From positions 7,514-71,513 of the forward strand of contig CAYLYZ010000015.1 in assembly GCA_964387885.1 (NCBI GenBank): a stretch of DNA of 64,000 nucleotides, read 5' to 3'. Both the position numbers and the translations under genes were made by a program. This stretch comes from JABGPL01 sp964387885 (GTDB lineage Bacteria > Electryoneota > AABM5-125-24 > Hatepunaeales > Hatepunaeaceae). Shown in pieces: positions 8,196 to 14,999 of the stretch (positions are counted from its first letter, which is position 1; every line of letters begins with the position of its first letter). The notes under the pieces are model-generated. The model worked only from the letters and a program-made list of their open reading frames with translations, had not been told where the DNA came from and ran no database searches.

Positions 8196-8948
8196 ATGAA
8201 ATATGATCCGGAAAAACATCATCGTCGGTCAATTCGGTTAAAAGGGTATGATTATTCCAGTGAAGGTGGATATTTCCTGACGTTTGTTGCAAAAGACAGG
8301 GAGTGTTTGTTCGGGGATGTTGTGAATGGGGAGATGGTATTAAGTGAATTTGGGAAGATGGTATCGGTCGAATGGTTGAAATCCCAACAGATTCGGAAGG
8401 AAATTGTGCTGGATGAATTCGTTGTTATGCCCAATCATCTGCATGCGGTTTTGTTTATCGTCGGATCGAAATCACCATCCGATAAAAACGTAGGGGCGCA
8501 CGGCTGTGCGCCCATACCACCTGACAATGAAATTAAAAATTGCGTTAAGGGAAATTGGAAAAGGGCACATGGACGTGTGTCCCTACGACCTCACAGTGAA
8601 ATTAAAAAGTACGGTAATGAAATTTGGAAAAGGGCGCACAGCCGTGCGCCCCTACGGTGTGACAATGAAATCGCAATTCGTGAACTGGAAAAGCATATGA
8701 TGGAGCAACACCATGTACGACCATATAGGCCCCCCAAATCTATCGGATCTTTGGTTGCCGGTTTTAAATCGTATGTAACCACTCGCATTAACATAATTCG
8801 AAATACACCTCGTGTTCCTGTTTGGCAGCGGAATTATTACGAACATATCATACGTGACGAACGGGAATTGTACAATATTCGTGAATATATCGTTACAAAT
8901 CCATTACGATGGGAATTGGATATTGAGCATCCGAAAAATTGGGTGTAG
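8196..8948 (+). CDS. REP-associated tyrosine transposase (RAYT, Y1/HUH family) with in-frame REP units
   Basis: The 250-residue protein belongs to the IS200/IS605-like Y1 transposase superfamily. It has the HUH metal-binding motif in VVMPNHLHAVLFI (residues about 70-82), the helix GSLVAGFKSYVTTRIN with the candidate catalytic Tyr, and the family C-terminus VWQRNYYEHIIRDERELYNI and NPLRWELD. Between HUH and Tyr lies a 23-residue unit repeated about 2.9 times (AHGCAPIPPDNEIKN...WKR, AHGRVSLRPHSEIKK...WKR, AHSRAPLRCDNEIAI). It is encoded by 69-bp REP units at 8494, 8563 and 8632. The same unit continues after the stop codon. The stop TAG itself is the start of the next REP (GTAGGGGCGC). Activity is unproven; RAYTs are single-copy transposases that process REP hairpins. 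Confidence 0.88.
   Translation: MKYDPEKHHRRSIRLKGYDYSSEGGYFLTFVAKDRECLFGDVVNGEMVLSEFGKMVSVEWLKSQQIRKEIVLDEFVVMPNHLHAVLFIVGSKSPSDKNVGAHGCAPIPPDNEIKNCVKGNWKRAHGRVSLRPHSEIKKYGNEIWKRAHSRAPLRCDNEIAIRELEKHMMEQHHVRPYRPPKSIGSLVAGFKSYVTTRINIIRNTPRVPVWQRNYYEHIIRDERELYNIREYIVTNPLRWELDIEHPKNWV
8494..8692 (+). repeat. Three in-frame 69-bp REP units inside the RAYT gene
   Basis: Units start at 8494, 8563 and 8632, exactly 69 bp (23 codons) apart. Each begins with the palindrome GGGCGCACGGCTGTGCGCCC or a variant and ends with a GGAAATTGGAAAA-like tail. The middle copy is diverged (GGGCACATGGACGTGTGTCCC without a perfect stem). The third copy is shortened at its right end. Confidence 0.9.
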
Positions 8949-9106
8949 GGGCGCACGGTTGTGCGCCCAAGTCACCTGGGAATGGAATTAAAAATTGCGT
9001 TAAGGGTAATTGGAAAAGGGCGCACGGTTGTGCGCCCAAGTCACCTGGGAATGGAATTAAAAATTGCGTTAAGGGTAATTGGAAAAGGGCGCACGGCCGT
9101 GCGCCC
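8945..9106 (+). repeat. Downstream REP array of the RAYT gene
   Basis: Two complete 69-bp units start at 8949 and 9018 and are almost identical to each other (palindrome, then AAGTCACCTGGGAATGG, then ATTAAAAATTGCGTTAAGGG). A final palindrome core lies at 9087-9106. The left end GTAGG provides the RAYT stop codon TAG at 8946-8948. Confidence 0.9.
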
Positions 9107-9216
9107 CTACAATGACTGAAAATCCCGAATCCCAAAAAGCAGGAAGGGCACGCTCTCGCATGCCCTTTCAGATGACTTGGACGTCTCGCCTGCCTACTGC
9201 GTCGTTATTGAACGAC
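9107..9216. other. Convergent intergenic region after the REP array
   Basis: No gene seen. A hairpin AAGGGCA...TGCCCTTT lies at about 9144-9172 and may stop transcription arriving from either side. Confidence 0.4.
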
Positions 9217-9705
9217 TTATGTAAAAATTATTTGTGCTCCGGCCGATTTTTCGTAAAAATTGCCTACCGTCAGGACGTCGTCTACATCCTCCCACAGGTC
9301 TTTCTTTTCGAGATGGAACATGTCCATTGCAGCTTTGCAAGCATATATTTCGCCTCCACCATCATGTATCATCTCCAGGAATTCCCCAACGGGAGGGATA
9401 TCCAGCTTATCCATCTCTTTCATCATCATAGAGGATGCAAATGCGGACATACCGGGGAGCATACCGAGCATAGTGGGCATGGGAATTCCACCGGGCATAC
9501 GCATTGCAGGATTTCCAACTGTTGCGACTTTTATGCTATCCATGGGTCCTTTTGTTATCGCATCCAGTCCAAAGAATGTGAAAAACATCATTACATCTAT
9601 ACCTTCCATAAGCGCACCATTTCCCATGATCAAACCGGGATAGACTCCATCAAGTGAACCCTTGGAGACTATTATCGATACTCGTTCTATCGGTTCTTTA
9701 CTCAT
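9217..9705 (-). CDS. DsrE/F-like (DsrE2, DrsE_2 type) sulfur-transfer protein
   Basis: The 162-residue protein starts SKEPIERVSIIVSKGSLDGVYPGLI. It has the family hallmark block VMMFFTFFGLDAI, then the Met/Gly/Pro-rich stretch RMPGGIPMPTMLGMLPGM near residues 70-85, and VGEFLEMIHDGGGEIYACKAAMDMF with the conserved late cysteine. DsrE2-type proteins are thought to carry sulfane sulfur in persulfide-relay pathways and may associate with the membrane. It is the last gene of the SQR operon, 16 bp after the TusE-like gene, which supports sulfur handling. The partner and direction of transfer are not visible. Confidence 0.85.
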   Translation of the reverse strand: MSKEPIERVSIIVSKGSLDGVYPGLIMGNGALMEGIDVMMFFTFFGLDAITKGPMDSIKVATVGNPAMRMPGGIPMPTMLGMLPGMSAFASSMMMKEMDKLDIPPVGEFLEMIHDGGGEIYACKAAMDMFHLEKKDLWEDVDDVLTVGNFYEKSAGAQIIFT

Positions 9706-9721
9706 TTGTAGTTTCCATACT

Positions 9722-10039
9722 TTAAATGCAGCCTACCGGCTTTGTTATTCCGGCAATCAATGCTGCCTTTTTTGCGGGTCCTTTTGGGAAGAGACCGTAC
9801 AATTCTTTTGTGTTTACACCACTTTCGTTTTTGAGTTTTCTAAGTGAGGGTCCAGTACCCTTTTCTTCGAACTCTTTACGCATGAAGTTTAATACCATAA
9901 AATGCTTATCATTCAGTTCTTCAATACCGATTTCCTGAGCGAGCCCACGAGCGATATCCTCGTTCCACTGAGTGTAATCGGTCATAAATCCTTCATCGTC
10001 AACTGTAACTGTAACTCCTGCTAATTGTTTTTCAGACAT
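9722..10039 (-). CDS. TusE/DsrC-family sulfur carrier
   Basis: The 105-residue protein shows the DsrC/TusE fold signature (DDEGFMTDYTQWNEDIARGLA, NFMRKEFEEKGTGPSLRKL, LYGLFPKGPAKKAALIAGI) and ends KPVGCI. The penultimate cysteine, which carries persulfide in the family, is present. True DsrC partners of dissimilatory sulfite reductase have a second cysteine about ten residues earlier (the GAC/QAC position). Here that position reads KKAALIAG, so the protein is of the single-cysteine TusE-like type. It probably receives sulfur from or hands it to the DsrE2-like protein encoded just downstream. Confidence 0.9.
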   Translation of the reverse strand: MSEKQLAGVTVTVDDEGFMTDYTQWNEDIARGLAQEIGIEELNDKHFMVLNFMRKEFEEKGTGPSLRKLKNESGVNTKELYGLFPKGPAKKAALIAGITKPVGCI

Positions 10040-10137
10040 TTCTGCCCTCCTTCATTTATGTTTTGTAACCAATTATTATCGTTTGTGTAGAGTTCAGGTT
10101 TCAACACACAGACAGACGCCCTCGTCTGCCGGATTTG

Positions 10138-10824
10138 TTAATGTGTGACTCCATTATTCGTCTCCCGCGAGAACGATTCCAGGAAATGCAATGTCCTTCC
10201 CAACGCCCGTCGCATTTCAGTTTTTCGGGATTTCTTATAAGCTTTCCACGAAGTAAAATCGTCGAATGCATCCGGGCTCTGATTATTGAACTCATCAACT
10301 GCGCGGCTCAGAGCCGGTAATAAATTCAAATCTGCGAGTTTTGATGCGAGCTCAATACCGGGAATAACAACCCGATCAGTGATTTTGGTTAGTTCTTCCG
10401 GGGGTAGTTTCTCAACTAATTTGTCCAGAGTTGAACCTAAAGATTGAAGTAACGCGAAATATCCCTTACGGTCAAATTCATCTAATCTCAGCATCAGGTC
10501 ATGAAACATCTCTTTCCCAATTGGAAAAGCATCCTCAACGAAGTCAAGAGAGCCTTCTGTTTTTTCTACAACTCCCGAGATAGTCCTGGTATTTCGAAGC
10601 AGTCTTTTCATTAAGTCGAGAAAATCACCGGTATTGACAAATGGTGCAACATCCTCAAGTTCTTTAACAGTAGTTGCAAACACATCTTTTGCAACAACTG
10701 TGAGGTCTGCTTTTAACTCGTCCATCTCAAGCCGGTGTCGTCGGTGCTCTTCTATCTCATCTACGAGGTTATCCAATTTGGATTGTATTTCTGTTAACTG
10801 TTGTTCTATCGGTTCGTTGCTCAT
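10138..10824 (-). CDS. DUF1641-type protein
   Basis: The 228-residue helical protein opens with a coiled-coil-like segment (IEQQLTEIQSKLDNLVDEIEEHRRHRLEMDELKADL). It continues with the DUF1641 region (TVKELEDVAPFVNTGDFLDLMKRLLRNTRTIS and later EFDRKGYFALLQSLGSTLDKLV). No catalytic motif is evident. DUF1641 proteins recur beside SQR-like flavoproteins and formate dehydrogenase subunits, suggesting an accessory or membrane-tethering role. Its stop is one base from the SQR gene's end region, and the next gene follows after 98 bp containing a CAGACG/CGTCTG hairpin at about 10108-10124. Confidence 0.7.
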   Translation of the reverse strand: MSNEPIEQQLTEIQSKLDNLVDEIEEHRRHRLEMDELKADLTVVAKDVFATTVKELEDVAPFVNTGDFLDLMKRLLRNTRTISGVVEKTEGSLDFVEDAFPIGKEMFHDLMLRLDEFDRKGYFALLQSLGSTLDKLVEKLPPEELTKITDRVVIPGIELASKLADLNLLPALSRAVDEFNNQSPDAFDDFTSWKAYKKSRKTEMRRALGRTLHFLESFSRETNNGVTH

Positions 10825-10825
10825 A

Positions 10826-12055
10826 TCACATCCTCTTGCCAGCCATCAACATTTCCGAACCTATTGGTAACTCAGCTCCACGTAACAGTAAATTCCAATA
10901 CATCCAGCGGAACATCATTTTTCCATAGTGGTTCATTTTAGTCTCTTCCAGCAACGAGAAAGGACCTACTCCAGGTAGAGGGAATTTACCAGGTAATGGT
11001 TCTGTGTCGTAATTGAAATCGATCAATATACCCTTGCCAAATCCTGATTCGATATAGCAGTTTGCATGTCCGTCAAACTTTGCGCGAAGGGGACGTTCGT
11101 CTATTGCATCAAGCAGATTTTCAAAGAGAATATCCGATTGGAAATGGGCGACGGAACCTGCTTTTGAACTTGGCAGATCAGTTGCATCTCCAAGAACGAA
11201 GATGTTGTCGAAATCCCTTGAACGAAGTGTGTAAGGATCTGTTGGGACATAATTAAACTCGTTACCCATACCAGACTTGCTGATGATTTCGTCACCCATA
11301 TTTGTTGGTATAGTCACGAGAATATCATAATTGATTTCCTGATCCTCGTAATCCGATATGATCTTTTTTTCAGAATCAACATTAGCAATGTCAAACTCGG
11401 GAATCAGCTTAATATTCTTTTTTGTAAGGAAATCACCAAGCAACCGCGAAGCACGAGGTTTTGTGAAAGCTCCCGGAAGTGGAGTCACATATTCAATCTC
11501 AACTTTGTCGCGGATACCCTGTTCGGTAAACCACCAATCCGCAAGGAAGACAAACTCGAGAGGAGCTACCGGGCATTTAATCGGCATTTCTGCGATATTA
11601 AGAACCATTCTGCCACCTTCCCATGATTTTAACTTGCGGGAGAGCTGTGTCGCACCTTCAATTGTGTAAAAGTCAAATATGCTTTTATGCCATTCGTCTC
11701 CGACCAGTCCTTCTGTTTCTTCAGGGTGAATCCGGGTTCCGGTAGCTATGATCAGAAAATCATAATCGAGTATCCGTTTTCCCTCAAGATGTACCCGATT
11801 TTTATCCGGTTCGATCATTTCGATTTTCGAGAAGACCGATTCGATGTTCGCTGGCAGAAAGTCTTTCTTTGGTTTTATGACATCATTCCGGCTGTAAATA
11901 CCGAATGGAATGAAAAGGAATCCAGGTTGATAATAATGTGTCGGATTCTGATCGACAATTGTGATCTGCCATTCATCACGATTCAGCACTGCGTTCATCT
12001 TGTTCACCATCATAGTGCCTGCTGTTCCGGCGCCAAGAATTACTAATCTCTTCAT
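10826..12055 (-). CDS. Sulfide:quinone oxidoreductase-like FAD flavoprotein
   Basis: With the start at MKRLVILGAGTAG (ATG at 12055) the protein has 409 residues. An upstream in-frame ATG would add 17 charged residues and is unlikely. The N-terminal GAGTAGT motif binds FAD. YYQPGFLFIPFG and YDFLIIATGTRIHPE are typical of the SQR/flavocytochrome-c branch, and FVLGDATDLPSSKAGSVAHFQ is the second FAD motif. Cysteines in PIKCPVAPLE and GHANCYIE match two of the three redox cysteines of SQR; the first one near residue 125 is not seen. The C-terminal amphipathic part (MNHYGKMMFRWMYWNLLLRG) fits membrane binding. It probably oxidises sulfide to polysulfide or persulfide and reduces quinone, feeding sulfur to the proteins encoded downstream. 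Confidence 0.85.
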   Translation of the reverse strand: MKRLVILGAGTAGTMMVNKMNAVLNRDEWQITIVDQNPTHYYQPGFLFIPFGIYSRNDVIKPKKDFLPANIESVFSKIEMIEPDKNRVHLEGKRILDYDFLIIATGTRIHPEETEGLVGDEWHKSIFDFYTIEGATQLSRKLKSWEGGRMVLNIAEMPIKCPVAPLEFVFLADWWFTEQGIRDKVEIEYVTPLPGAFTKPRASRLLGDFLTKKNIKLIPEFDIANVDSEKKIISDYEDQEINYDILVTIPTNMGDEIISKSGMGNEFNYVPTDPYTLRSRDFDNIFVLGDATDLPSSKAGSVAHFQSDILFENLLDAIDERPLRAKFDGHANCYIESGFGKGILIDFNYDTEPLPGKFPLPGVGPFSLLEETKMNHYGKMMFRWMYWNLLLRGAELPIGSEMLMAGKRM

Positions 12056-12328
12056 GAACCTTTTATTCCTTGTTTTTTCTTTTTTGCGACTAAAACAATC
12101 TTCCATTTCGCTTTGAAATTGCTTAATGTTTATTAGTATCCTTAAACGATAAAGCGAAAAACTTCACAAACCAGGATAGAGAATCTATCTTAAAATCATT
12201 TTTGTTTCAGTTGCTCTTGCGTTGAGCATTGCCAATTATTATATTATCAAATAATCGAAACGAAGTCAAGAGATTTATCGAAAAAATCGATAGATTAGTG
12301 AAAAATCTTTCAAAACTTAAAGAAGATT
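12056..12328. promoter_or_regulatory. Divergent control region of the SQR operon and LysR gene
   Basis: This AT-rich 273-bp region lies between divergent genes, the usual arrangement for a LysR regulator and its target. An inverted repeat TATCGA-AAAAA-TCGATA at 12276-12292 is a possible LysR or other dyad site close to the regulator start. No sigma-70 pair was clear enough to call. Confidence 0.4.
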
Positions 12329-13243
12329 ATGTTAATCGATAAAAAAATGATCGTCTTCATGACGGTTGCAGAATCATGTAGTTACAGTATGGCATCGCGA
12401 AAGCTGTCGTTGGGTCAGTCAGTTCTAAGCCATCATGTAGACACATTAGAGAAGGAGCTCAAGGTCTCTCTCTTTTGTAGAAAAGGGCGGAACATAGCGT
12501 TGACACCTGAGGGTGAGGTGTTATACAAAGAAGGTAAGAAACTGATGCATGTAGCACGCCAGACGGAGGACTCGTTCTCAGCTCTCTCAAGTCACGTTGC
12601 GCGGAAGATTAACCTCGCCGGAGATGCACTGACATGTTCATTTACATTGCCTTGGATGCTGGCAGAGTTTAGGAAGCAGCATCAGGATGTAAACTTTACA
12701 TTTAAACACCTCTGTGCTGACGATATTGTTGAAGGTATTATTTCCGGTGACGTCGATATGGCACTTGTCGGGCATCCGTTGAGTCATCGTCGACTGACTG
12801 TAGAACCATGTTTTCATGATGAGATAATACTTGTTGGATCCACATCACAGTCACCGGAAAGAATAGAAATAAACGATCTAAAAAATACACCGATCTTCTG
12901 GATAACAAATGATCATGGCCTGGATCTGCTATTGAGACAAAAACTAAAAGAGAATGGACTCCCAGTTAAAGATCTGAACATCTTTATGGAGGTTGAGGAG
13001 TTATCAATCCTGAAAACATTTATAAAAGCCGGAGTCGGCTACGCCTTCGTTCCACGCCTTTCCGTAGAAGACGAGCTGCAGAATAACGCTCTCCGTGAGA
13101 TAGAGGTTAAAGGATTGAGTCTAACCAGAGTCAACTACCGCATGTTCCTGAAGACCAAACACACCCGAGAGATTGTCTCAGAGTTTATAGAGTTTATAAG
13201 GTCATCGCAATGGGGGGATTTTAAGGTTGTGAGTGTTAAATAG
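12329..13243 (+). CDS. LysR-family transcriptional regulator
   Basis: The 304-residue protein has the N-terminal winged helix-turn-helix of LysR regulators (FMTVAESCSYSMASRKLSLGQSVLSHHVDTLEKEL, then LFCRKGRNIALTPEGEVLY). The long linker helix and the periplasmic-binding-like effector domain follow (VDMALVGHPLSHRRLTVEP, then TFIKAGVGYAFVPRL). It is divergent from the sulfide:quinone oxidoreductase operon, so control of that operon in response to a sulfur compound is the simplest inference. The effector cannot be read from the sequence. Confidence 0.92.
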   Translation: MLIDKKMIVFMTVAESCSYSMASRKLSLGQSVLSHHVDTLEKELKVSLFCRKGRNIALTPEGEVLYKEGKKLMHVARQTEDSFSALSSHVARKINLAGDALTCSFTLPWMLAEFRKQHQDVNFTFKHLCADDIVEGIISGDVDMALVGHPLSHRRLTVEPCFHDEIILVGSTSQSPERIEINDLKNTPIFWITNDHGLDLLLRQKLKENGLPVKDLNIFMEVEELSILKTFIKAGVGYAFVPRLSVEDELQNNALREIEVKGLSLTRVNYRMFLKTKHTREIVSEFIEFIRSSQWGDFKVVSVK

Positions 13244-13263
13244 TAAGTCGAATGTTGAAGTAT

Positions 13264-13352
13264 GTAGGGGCTGAATATTTTCAGCCCTGTTCGAATAGCA
13301 AATCAGATTCGCGTTTAATAAGAAAACAGGGTTGAAAATATTCAACCCCTAC
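13264..13352. repeat. GTAGGGGCTGAA palindromic element, copy 1
   Basis: The left arm GTAGGGGCTGAATATTTTCA and right arm TGAAAATATTCAACCCCTAC are inverted copies about 89 bp end to end, with CAGCCCTGTTCGAATAGCAA inside. Related copies occur at 14861-14999 and 63773-63845. It lies between the LysR and MarR genes. Confidence 0.85.
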
Positions 13353-13504
13353 GGCCTCAAAGACCCAGAACTCAAATGGTAAAGATTATTTACGTTTGAA
13401 GGGATTTAATACAAATCCTTTTGCGTAACCTACCCGGGAATTTTGCTATGAGTTCATCAAATCTAATGAAAATCCACTTGATAATTTAAATTTACTTGAA
13501 ATCC

Positions 13505-13539
13505 TTGACATTATTAATTAGGTTCCTTATTATAAGGAA
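13505..13539 (+). promoter_or_regulatory. MarR promoter with overlapping operator palindrome
   Basis: TTGACA at 13505-13510 and TATTAT at 13528-13533 are 17 bases apart. The palindrome TTCCTTATTATAAGGAA (13523-13539) covers the -10 element, and a partial second copy ACCTTATTATTAGGA lies at 13554-13568. This is a classic layout for autorepression by a MarR protein and shows that translation cannot begin upstream of about 13540. Confidence 0.7.
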
Positions 13540-13576
13540 GCAGATAGATAGTTACCTTATTATTAGGAGAAGGGAT

Positions 13577-14044
13577 TTGAAGAAATTCTGGAGCATTGGA
13601 AAAACGGCTTATTCCATGAGTGAAGTGTTTCACCTTATGGATCAGACTATTAAAAAGTTGAAACAGATTCAAAGGCGCACTTTAAGCGAAGTTGGTCTTA
13701 CACCCCCACAGTACTATCTCTTAACGTTGCTCGAGGAGAAGGAAGACAGGACATTTAAGGAACTTGCGGGTTTCCTGAATTGCACTCAAGCAACACTGAC
13801 AGGGATTGTTGATACACTCACAAAAAACGGATTTGCTTTCAGGATCCCAAATCCATCTGACCGGAGGAGCCTGTTGGTTAAGCGTACCAAGAAAGGGAAA
13901 GCTGTACTTAAGAAGACACCCGACCTTAATCGTCAGTTCAACGTTTGCTGCATAGGTCTGCAACAGGACGAATTTACTCAACTCGGAAATTTACTGGCTA
14001 AATTTAATAACTCATTATCGTATGAGGAGGAAGATCGATTATGA
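13577..14044 (+). CDS. MarR-family transcriptional regulator
   Basis: I choose TTG 13577, preceded by AGGAGAAGGG, giving 155 residues. A longer frame from TTG 13496 would start upstream of its own promoter. The protein has the MarR winged helix: LTPPQYYLLTLLEEKEDRTF, ELAGFLNCTQATLTGIVDTL (recognition helix), then the wing NGFAFRIPNPSDRRSLLVKRT with the usual D-R-R. Dimerisation helices flank it. Its stop overlaps the start of the next gene (ATGA), so it is co-transcribed with an outer-membrane protein that it likely controls together with itself. Confidence 0.9.
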   Translation: MKKFWSIGKTAYSMSEVFHLMDQTIKKLKQIQRRTLSEVGLTPPQYYLLTLLEEKEDRTFKELAGFLNCTQATLTGIVDTLTKNGFAFRIPNPSDRRSLLVKRTKKGKAVLKKTPDLNRQFNVCCIGLQQDEFTQLGNLLAKFNNSLSYEEEDRL

Positions 14045-14805
14045 AAGGCACGTTTTCACTTTTCGTGATAGCATTCGTTTTGATTTCGATCCCAATCAAC
14101 TCTCTGGCTATTGATCGGGAGGATTGGAATCTGGATGTTGGTTTTCACTTTTTCAAGCATTCTGCGAGTGGTATCCCTAACGAGCTAAACTATAATCCAG
14201 TCTTTCATCGTTGGGAGATGAAACAGCAGAATTTGAGTAGTGATGCATTGCTTGAATACTCACCATTAGAACCACTCTATTTCAATATGAATTTTGGTAT
14301 GGATTTCTTTGTGCGTTATCGCAATTTCTTGCTTGTAAAGGTCGGATACGATTATTCAAATCCCTTTGGTATTGGTGGAAAAGGTGAGATATCATACATC
14401 GAATCGGGGCATACTTTAGGTGAGTGCAAGGAATTCAGTTATACATCTCACCAGATTACCACGTTTATTGGACCAATTATGCCTATTGGTAGCGACTGGG
14501 GAGAGATATATCTCGGTTTTAGTCCTATGGCTCCAACCTGGGTGGAATACAAAGAGAAATTCAACAGGAAATTTGACGGAGAAGCTTATAATGATTATGA
14601 AAAGACATTCACAGGTTTTTTCGGCAGCTGTAGAGGTCTGATTGGAATGCAGGTCAAAGTTGGTGAAAAGATCAGCCTTGGCAGCGAAGTTGTATTTGCT
14701 TTCTTAAACTATATGCAGCTCGAATCTGATGACGGAATCAAAGATAATTCTTTTCAATTTCCAGAGATGTTGTGGTCGGTTACATTTAGGTATAACCTGT
14801 TTTAA
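14041..14805 (+). CDS. Predicted outer-membrane beta-barrel protein, function unknown
   Basis: The 254-residue protein has a clear signal peptide (MKGTFSLFVIAFVLISIPINSLA). It is rich in alternating aromatic/polar beta strands (DWNLDVGFHFFKH, YFNMNFGMDFFVRYRNFLLVKVGYDY, SLGSEVVFAFLNYMQL) and ends with aromatic-terminated FRYNLF, the C-terminal pattern recognised by the BAM complex. I do not recognise a named family. Its start overlaps the MarR stop by four bases, so the pair is one operon and the barrel may be a regulated uptake or efflux channel. That is inference only. Confidence 0.6.
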   Translation: MKGTFSLFVIAFVLISIPINSLAIDREDWNLDVGFHFFKHSASGIPNELNYNPVFHRWEMKQQNLSSDALLEYSPLEPLYFNMNFGMDFFVRYRNFLLVKVGYDYSNPFGIGGKGEISYIESGHTLGECKEFSYTSHQITTFIGPIMPIGSDWGEIYLGFSPMAPTWVEYKEKFNRKFDGEAYNDYEKTFTGFFGSCRGLIGMQVKVGEKISLGSEVVFAFLNYMQLESDDGIKDNSFQFPEMLWSVTFRYNLF

Positions 14806-14860
14806 TTTTTTCAAATGACTATTATTACAATATGTAAAATTGCAACTCACTCACCGTTCT

Positions 14861-14999
14861 GTAGGGGCTGAAAATCTTCAATTCAGTTCGAATAGCAAAC
14901 AGATTTTGTTTGATTGGATTAAGGATTGAATATCTTCAGTCCAGTCCGATTGATAAACAGATTTTGTAGGGTAAAGGGCTGAAGATATTCAGCCCCTAC
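14861..14999. repeat. GTAGGGGCTGAA palindromic element, copy 2 (ends in the rarA stop codon)
   Basis: Left end GTAGGGGCTGAAAATCTTCA and right end GGGCTGAAGATATTCAGCCC plus CTAC form terminal inverted repeats. Inside is a tandem duplication of the TTCGAATAGCAAACAGATTTTG-type core (truncated here to GATAAACAGATTTTGTAGGG). The right-hand CTA at 14996-14998 is the TAG stop of rarA read on the minus strand. Confidence 0.85.

Noticed and set aside
8494..9106. Possible CRISPR array because of regular 69-bp repeats
   Set aside because: The whole 69-bp unit is repeated, without unique spacers, and it overlaps a transposase gene; these are REP units.
9079..9657. 192-codon plus-strand frame after the REP array
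   Set aside because: Starts inside a REP palindrome and lies antisense to the well-supported DsrE2-like gene.
10108..10124. CAGACG-CCCT-CGTCTG hairpin as a terminator within the sulfur operon
   Set aside because: There is no T-run on the minus strand, and the genes on both sides belong functionally together; at most an mRNA processing or stabilising stem.
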